Origin: Caulobacteraceae bacterium | Lineage (GTDB): Bacteria; Pseudomonadota; Alphaproteobacteria; Caulobacterales; Caulobacteraceae | Length of the DNA: 6,843 bases | Direction of reading: 5' to 3' | NCBI GenBank assembly: GCA_013815405.1 | Contig: JACDGF010000116.1 | Coordinates: 1-6,843 of the forward strand | In this document: one piece after another, positions 6,364-6,843 of the stretch | How the letters are laid out: each line of letters begins with the position of its first letter | How positions within the stretch are numbered: position 1 is the stretch's first letter | Position numbers and translations under genes: made by a program | Notes under the pieces: generated by a model | Seen by the model: the letters and a program-made list of their open reading frames with translations, nothing else | Database searches by the model: none | What the model was told of the DNA's origin: nothing

Positions 6364-6843
6364 TGCGGCGTATAGATATTGTCGTAGAGCGGCGTCCACG
6401 TCGCGCCGCCGTCGACCGACGCGTCGGAATATTGCCTGACCTTGCCGCCGGCGAGGGAGGAATAGGTCATTCGATCCAGGACTGTCCGGCCAGGCTGTTT
6501 GCGGCTCGGATAACGCGCGACCAGCACCATCCGGCCGGCGCCGTCGAGGCCGCCGACGAACTCCCGGACGCCGCCGGCGCTGTCGACCCACAGCTGGCGC
6601 CACTGGCCGTCCGCGGGATTGAACGCACTGATGCTGCCGCCGACGAGAGCCTCTTCCGACCAGCTTTCGCGCAGGCCGCAGCCGCCGTAGACGCCCTCGA
6701 TGACGCTCTCGCCATCGGATTGGTTGATCACGTCGCGCACCGCCCATCGGCCGATCCAGAAGTCGAACTGACGGTTGGCCGCCGAGGCGCAACCGGCGCC
6801 GGGCGAGGGAAGACCCGGCGCCCGCGCCGGGGTGGGCGCCGCC
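6360..6843 (-). CDS. Probable secreted DUF1579-like protein, N-terminus off the right edge
   Basis: The frame is open from 6842 to TGA at 6362-6360, giving 160 residues without the start. The visible N-terminal part (1-22) is Ala/Pro-rich, like a linker after a signal peptide; no membrane segment or good lipobox is visible here. The domain opens QFDFWIGRWAVRDV (25-38), the hallmark of a DUF1579-like beta-barrel family. GGCGLRESW (53-61) and NPADGQWRQLWVD (within about 70-90) follow, and the end is DGGATWTPLYDNIYTPQ. Cys18 and Cys55 could form a disulfide, which fits an exported protein. It is first of the visible cassette and overlaps the winged-helix gene by ATGA. The biochemical role of this family is not established; lipocalin-like ligand binding is a guess. 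Family naming is from motif recognition only. Confidence 0.72.
   Translation of the reverse strand, partial: AAPTPARAPGLPSPGAGCASAANRQFDFWIGRWAVRDVINQSDGESVIEGVYGGCGLRESWSEEALVGGSISAFNPADGQWRQLWVDSAGGVREFVGGLDGAGRMVLVARYPSRKQPGRTVLDRMTYSSLAGGKVRQYSDASVDGGATWTPLYDNIYTPQ

Noticed and set aside
5962..6792. 276-codon version of the winged-helix gene
   Set aside because: The extra N-terminal part is out of frame with the FDFWIGRW protein and is Arg-rich nonsense. The ATGA overlap at 6360-6363 gives a natural start.

Overview
The window is GC-rich chromosomal DNA (strong G/C bias at third codon positions) from an alphaproteobacterium, most likely a member of the Caulobacterales (Caulobacter/Phenylobacterium-like). 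The evidence is the gene order dnaE-rpsB-tsf, an S2 protein with a long Ala/Pro/Glu tail, a GTTC-N7-GTTC LexA box of the alphaproteobacterial type, and a 29-codon gene that looks like the Caulobacter SOS division inhibitor SidA. The genus is inference. Every convincing gene is on the minus strand, so the natural reading order runs from high to low coordinates.

Right end (6843 to 5639): a compact three-gene cassette. A secreted-type protein with a 'FDFWIGRW' domain (DUF1579-like, N-terminus off the window) overlaps by ATGA a 133-aa winged-helix protein. That gene is followed 5 nt later by a GTG-started 105-aa ArsR-family repressor. Tight coupling suggests one transcript. About 160 nt without a clear gene follow (5480-5638), apart from a plus-strand stretch with coding-like codon bias that may be a gene remnant.

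Centre (5480 to 5298): the most interesting part. A TTGACA -35 element, a perfect GTTC-N7-GTTC LexA box and a plausible -10 precede a strong Shine-Dalgarno and a 29-aa single-span membrane peptide at 5332-5421. This matches SidA in length, topology and control. No terminator is visible in the 34 nt between its stop and dnaE, so SOS-driven transcription could continue into the replicase gene.

Left two thirds (5297 to 1): dnaE (DNA polymerase III alpha, complete, 1143 aa), then a 188-nt gap with a possible promoter and a predicted three-way-junction leader directly before the rpsB ribosome-binding site. Next come rpsB (S2, complete, 323 aa with an extended tail), a 93-nt spacer with a perfect 6-bp hairpin, and tsf (EF-Ts, first 204 codons, cut by the left edge). 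The block joins replication, translation and a DNA-damage checkpoint. No tRNA, rRNA, CRISPR array, insertion sequence or attachment site was seen.
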